Assembly: GCF_000949385.2 (NCBI RefSeq)
Contig: NZ_JYKO02000001.1
Span: 5,043,503-5,107,502, forward strand
Origin: Pseudomonas sp. LFM046
GTDB taxonomy: Bacteria > Pseudomonadota > Gammaproteobacteria > Pseudomonadales > Pseudomonadaceae
Reading direction: 5' to 3'
Length of the DNA: 64,000 nucleotides
Shown: positions 62,146 to 64,000 of the stretch, piece by piece
How the letters are laid out: each line of letters begins with the position of its first letter
Position numbering within the stretch: the stretch's first letter is position 1
Notes under the pieces: model-generated
Told to the model about the DNA's origin: nothing
Seen by the model: only the letters and a program-made list of their open reading frames with translations
The model's database searches: none
Position numbers and translations under genes: made by a program

Positions 62146-62729
62146 TGCCGTACACGCTGTCCGCTCCCGCCGAGTACCGCGAGGAAATCAAGAAAAGCCG
62201 CTTCATCGCCCACGCCGCGCCCGTCACCAGCGTGGCGGAGGCGCAGGCCTTCATCGCCCGCCTGTCCGACCCCGCTGCCTCCCACAACTGCTGGGCCTGG
62301 AAACTGGGCAACCAGTACCGTTTCAGCGACGACGGCGAACCCGGCGGCACCGCCGGCCGTCCCATGCTCGCCGCCATCGAGGGCCAGGATTGCGACCAGG
62401 TCGCCGTGCTGGTCATCCGCTATTACGGGGGCATCCAGCTCGGCACCGGCGGCCTCGCCCGTGCCTACGGCGGGAGCGCCGCCAAGTGCCTGCAGGGCGG
62501 CGAGCGGGTGGAGCTGGTGGCCCGCAGCCGCATCAGCTGCCATCCGGGCTTTGCAGAGCTGCCCCTGCTGAAAGCCCGCCTGGGCGAGTTCGAGGCGCTG
62601 CTGGAAAGCGAAAGCTTCGACGCCGAAGGCGCCGAATTGGTGCTGGCCCTGCCGGATGGGCAGATCGCCGGGCTGGAGCGCTTGCTGCGGGATATCAGCC
62701 GGGGACGGCTCGGGGTGAAAAGACTCTGA
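62145..62729 (+). CDS. yigZ: YigZ/IMPACT family protein
   Basis: A 194-residue protein of the UPF0029/IMPACT family: YREEIKKSRFIAHAAPV, FSDDGEPGGTAGRPML, VAVLVIRYYGGIQLGTGGLARAYG, then the C-terminal DUF1949-like part. Function in bacteria is not settled; it has been linked to translation or proline peptidase regulation. The ATG overlaps the TetR stop, so it is cotranscribed. Confidence 0.9.
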   Translation: MPYTLSAPAEYREEIKKSRFIAHAAPVTSVAEAQAFIARLSDPAASHNCWAWKLGNQYRFSDDGEPGGTAGRPMLAAIEGQDCDQVAVLVIRYYGGIQLGTGGLARAYGGSAAKCLQGGERVELVARSRISCHPGFAELPLLKARLGEFEALLESESFDAEGAELVLALPDGQIAGLERLLRDISRGRLGVKRL

Positions 62730-62798
62730 TCGCGCGCGCACCGAAACTGTTGCACGGGACCGCTGGTGCGCGCGGCTCACGCTACGACTGGTGCTTCC

Positions 62799-62892
62799 TG
62801 TGGGGGCGAATTCATTCGCCAAGGGCTGCGCAGCAGCCCCAGAGCCCGATTGGCAGCCCTTCGGACTGCTTGGCGATTGAAATCGCCCCTAC
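62799..62892. repeat. dispersed inverted repeat, TGGGGGCGAATTCATTCGCC family
   Basis: TGTGGGGGCGAATTCATTCG on one side and GCGATTGAAATCGCCCCTAC on the other, with inner GGGCTGC/GCAGCCC pairing. It is a common intergenic repeat type in Pseudomonas. It lies in the 616-nt gap 62730-63345. Confidence 0.65.
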
Positions 62893-62944
62893 AACCATCA
62901 ATCCACACCGCCTTTGACCCACCCACATTTTCTGTGGAGCCTGC

Positions 62945-63162
62945 TGTGGATAACTCGTGGGCTCCTCGCTGGAAAGCTGCTGTGGCGCGGCTTAGCGAGA
63001 ATTGTTCGCTTTTTGCGCAGTTGCTGACTTTTCCCCTGCCCCAAAGATAAGCACTTGTTTTTCGGTGCTTTCCGCGCGCACCGCAGCGGTGCAATGGACC
63101 TTGGCCACCGGCGCTATGCGGTCGCCGTTGTCCACGTCCAGTGGGGAAAAGGCTGTGGATAA
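62945..63162. promoter_or_regulatory. two perfect DnaA boxes in the gap before the deaminase gene
   Basis: TGTGGATAA (reverse of TTATCCACA) at 62945-62953 and 63154-63162, 209 nt apart. Both are perfect matches. No AT-rich unwinding element or origin genes are near. No other gene is visible in this gap. Confidence 0.4.
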
Positions 63163-63333
63163 GCTTGGGGGCTTCCGCTGCGGGCCAGAGCCGGCGCAGC
63201 TTTCAGGCAGGCGATCAAAAAACGACCAAATACCCCGACGGGGAATCTTCACCCCTGCCCCCGCATTGGGCGCCTGTTGCGCCAGCGAATTCCTGTCCTG
63301 ACAGTTAAACTTTCCGACGACTTTGCCTGATGA

Positions 63334-64000
<667 letters not shown>

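Noticed and set aside
62945-63162. Replication origin suggested by two DnaA boxes
   Set aside because: No dnaA, dnaN or rpmH genes, no AT-rich region and only two boxes.

Overview
The window reads as chromosome of a high-GC Pseudomonas, probably near the P. aeruginosa group. Landmarks are a divergent bauR/bauABC beta-alanine locus, an adenine/adenosine deaminase gene, xseB-ispA and dxs, a hydroxyproline (lhp) catabolic and transport locus, an hglS/amaA lysine-catabolism pair, and many dispersed REP-like inverted repeats with one REP-associated (RAYT) transposase. The species assignment is an inference from remembered gene sets; no database search was run.

Layout. 0.2-4.8 kb: a minus-strand meta-cleavage operon mhpB-C-D-F-E without mhpA, mhpR or mhpT. 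5.3-6.0 kb: a lone periplasmic solute-binding protein. 6.4-7.8 kb: three tandem Hsp20 chaperones behind a sigma32-like promoter. 8.1-17.2 kb: an oxidoreductase region (3-alpha-hydroxysteroid dehydrogenase-like SDR, Old Yellow Enzyme, TauD dioxygenase, BKACE, KstD-like flavoprotein), interrupted by an SbmA/YddA-type ABC exporter and a Bro-N gene. 17.4-28.3 kb: a surface region with an outer-membrane barrel, DUF5666 and DUF6502 proteins, a Gly/His/Asp-rich secreted protein, a 1807-residue adhesin with six near-identical ~153-residue repeats, and a LuxR-type regulator. 28.6-36.5 kb: a CopD-like membrane protein, a chemoreceptor, an NtrC-type two-component system, a lytic transglycosylase and a lipoprotein. 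37-39.1 kb: a TSUP permease, xseB and ispA. 39.2-49.0 kb: the hydroxyproline locus. 49.1-52.2 kb: a PAP2 phosphatase and dxs. 52.2-55.2 kb: hglS and amaA-like. 55.4-56.8 kb: a second Bro-N gene and the RAYT/REP unit. 56.8-64 kb: bauCBA/bauR, a TetR regulator, a YigZ protein and the start of an adenine deaminase.

The most striking observation is that both Bro-N (phage antirepressor-like) genes, 42 kb apart, are preceded by a structured RNA leader resembling the phage P1/P7 c4 antisense RNA. At the second locus the 10-nt loop of one hairpin is perfectly complementary to the Shine-Dalgarno region of the Bro-N gene 66 nt downstream, with further pairing beside it. At the first locus three shorter blocks pair in the correct antiparallel order, and a 23-codon leader ORF overlaps the Bro-N start, as icd does for ant in P1. 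This suggests two chromosomal c4/ant-type regulatory modules. The second Bro-N gene appears to have lost its 3' end to a REP-RAYT-REP unit.

Other integrated observations: the two hydroxyproline operons share an upstream element that suggests a common operator; the three oxidoreductase transcription units share the leader AGAACAACAA, which fits the Hfq/Crc catabolite-repression target; and the lhp locus sits between ispA and dxs, which are adjacent in P. aeruginosa.
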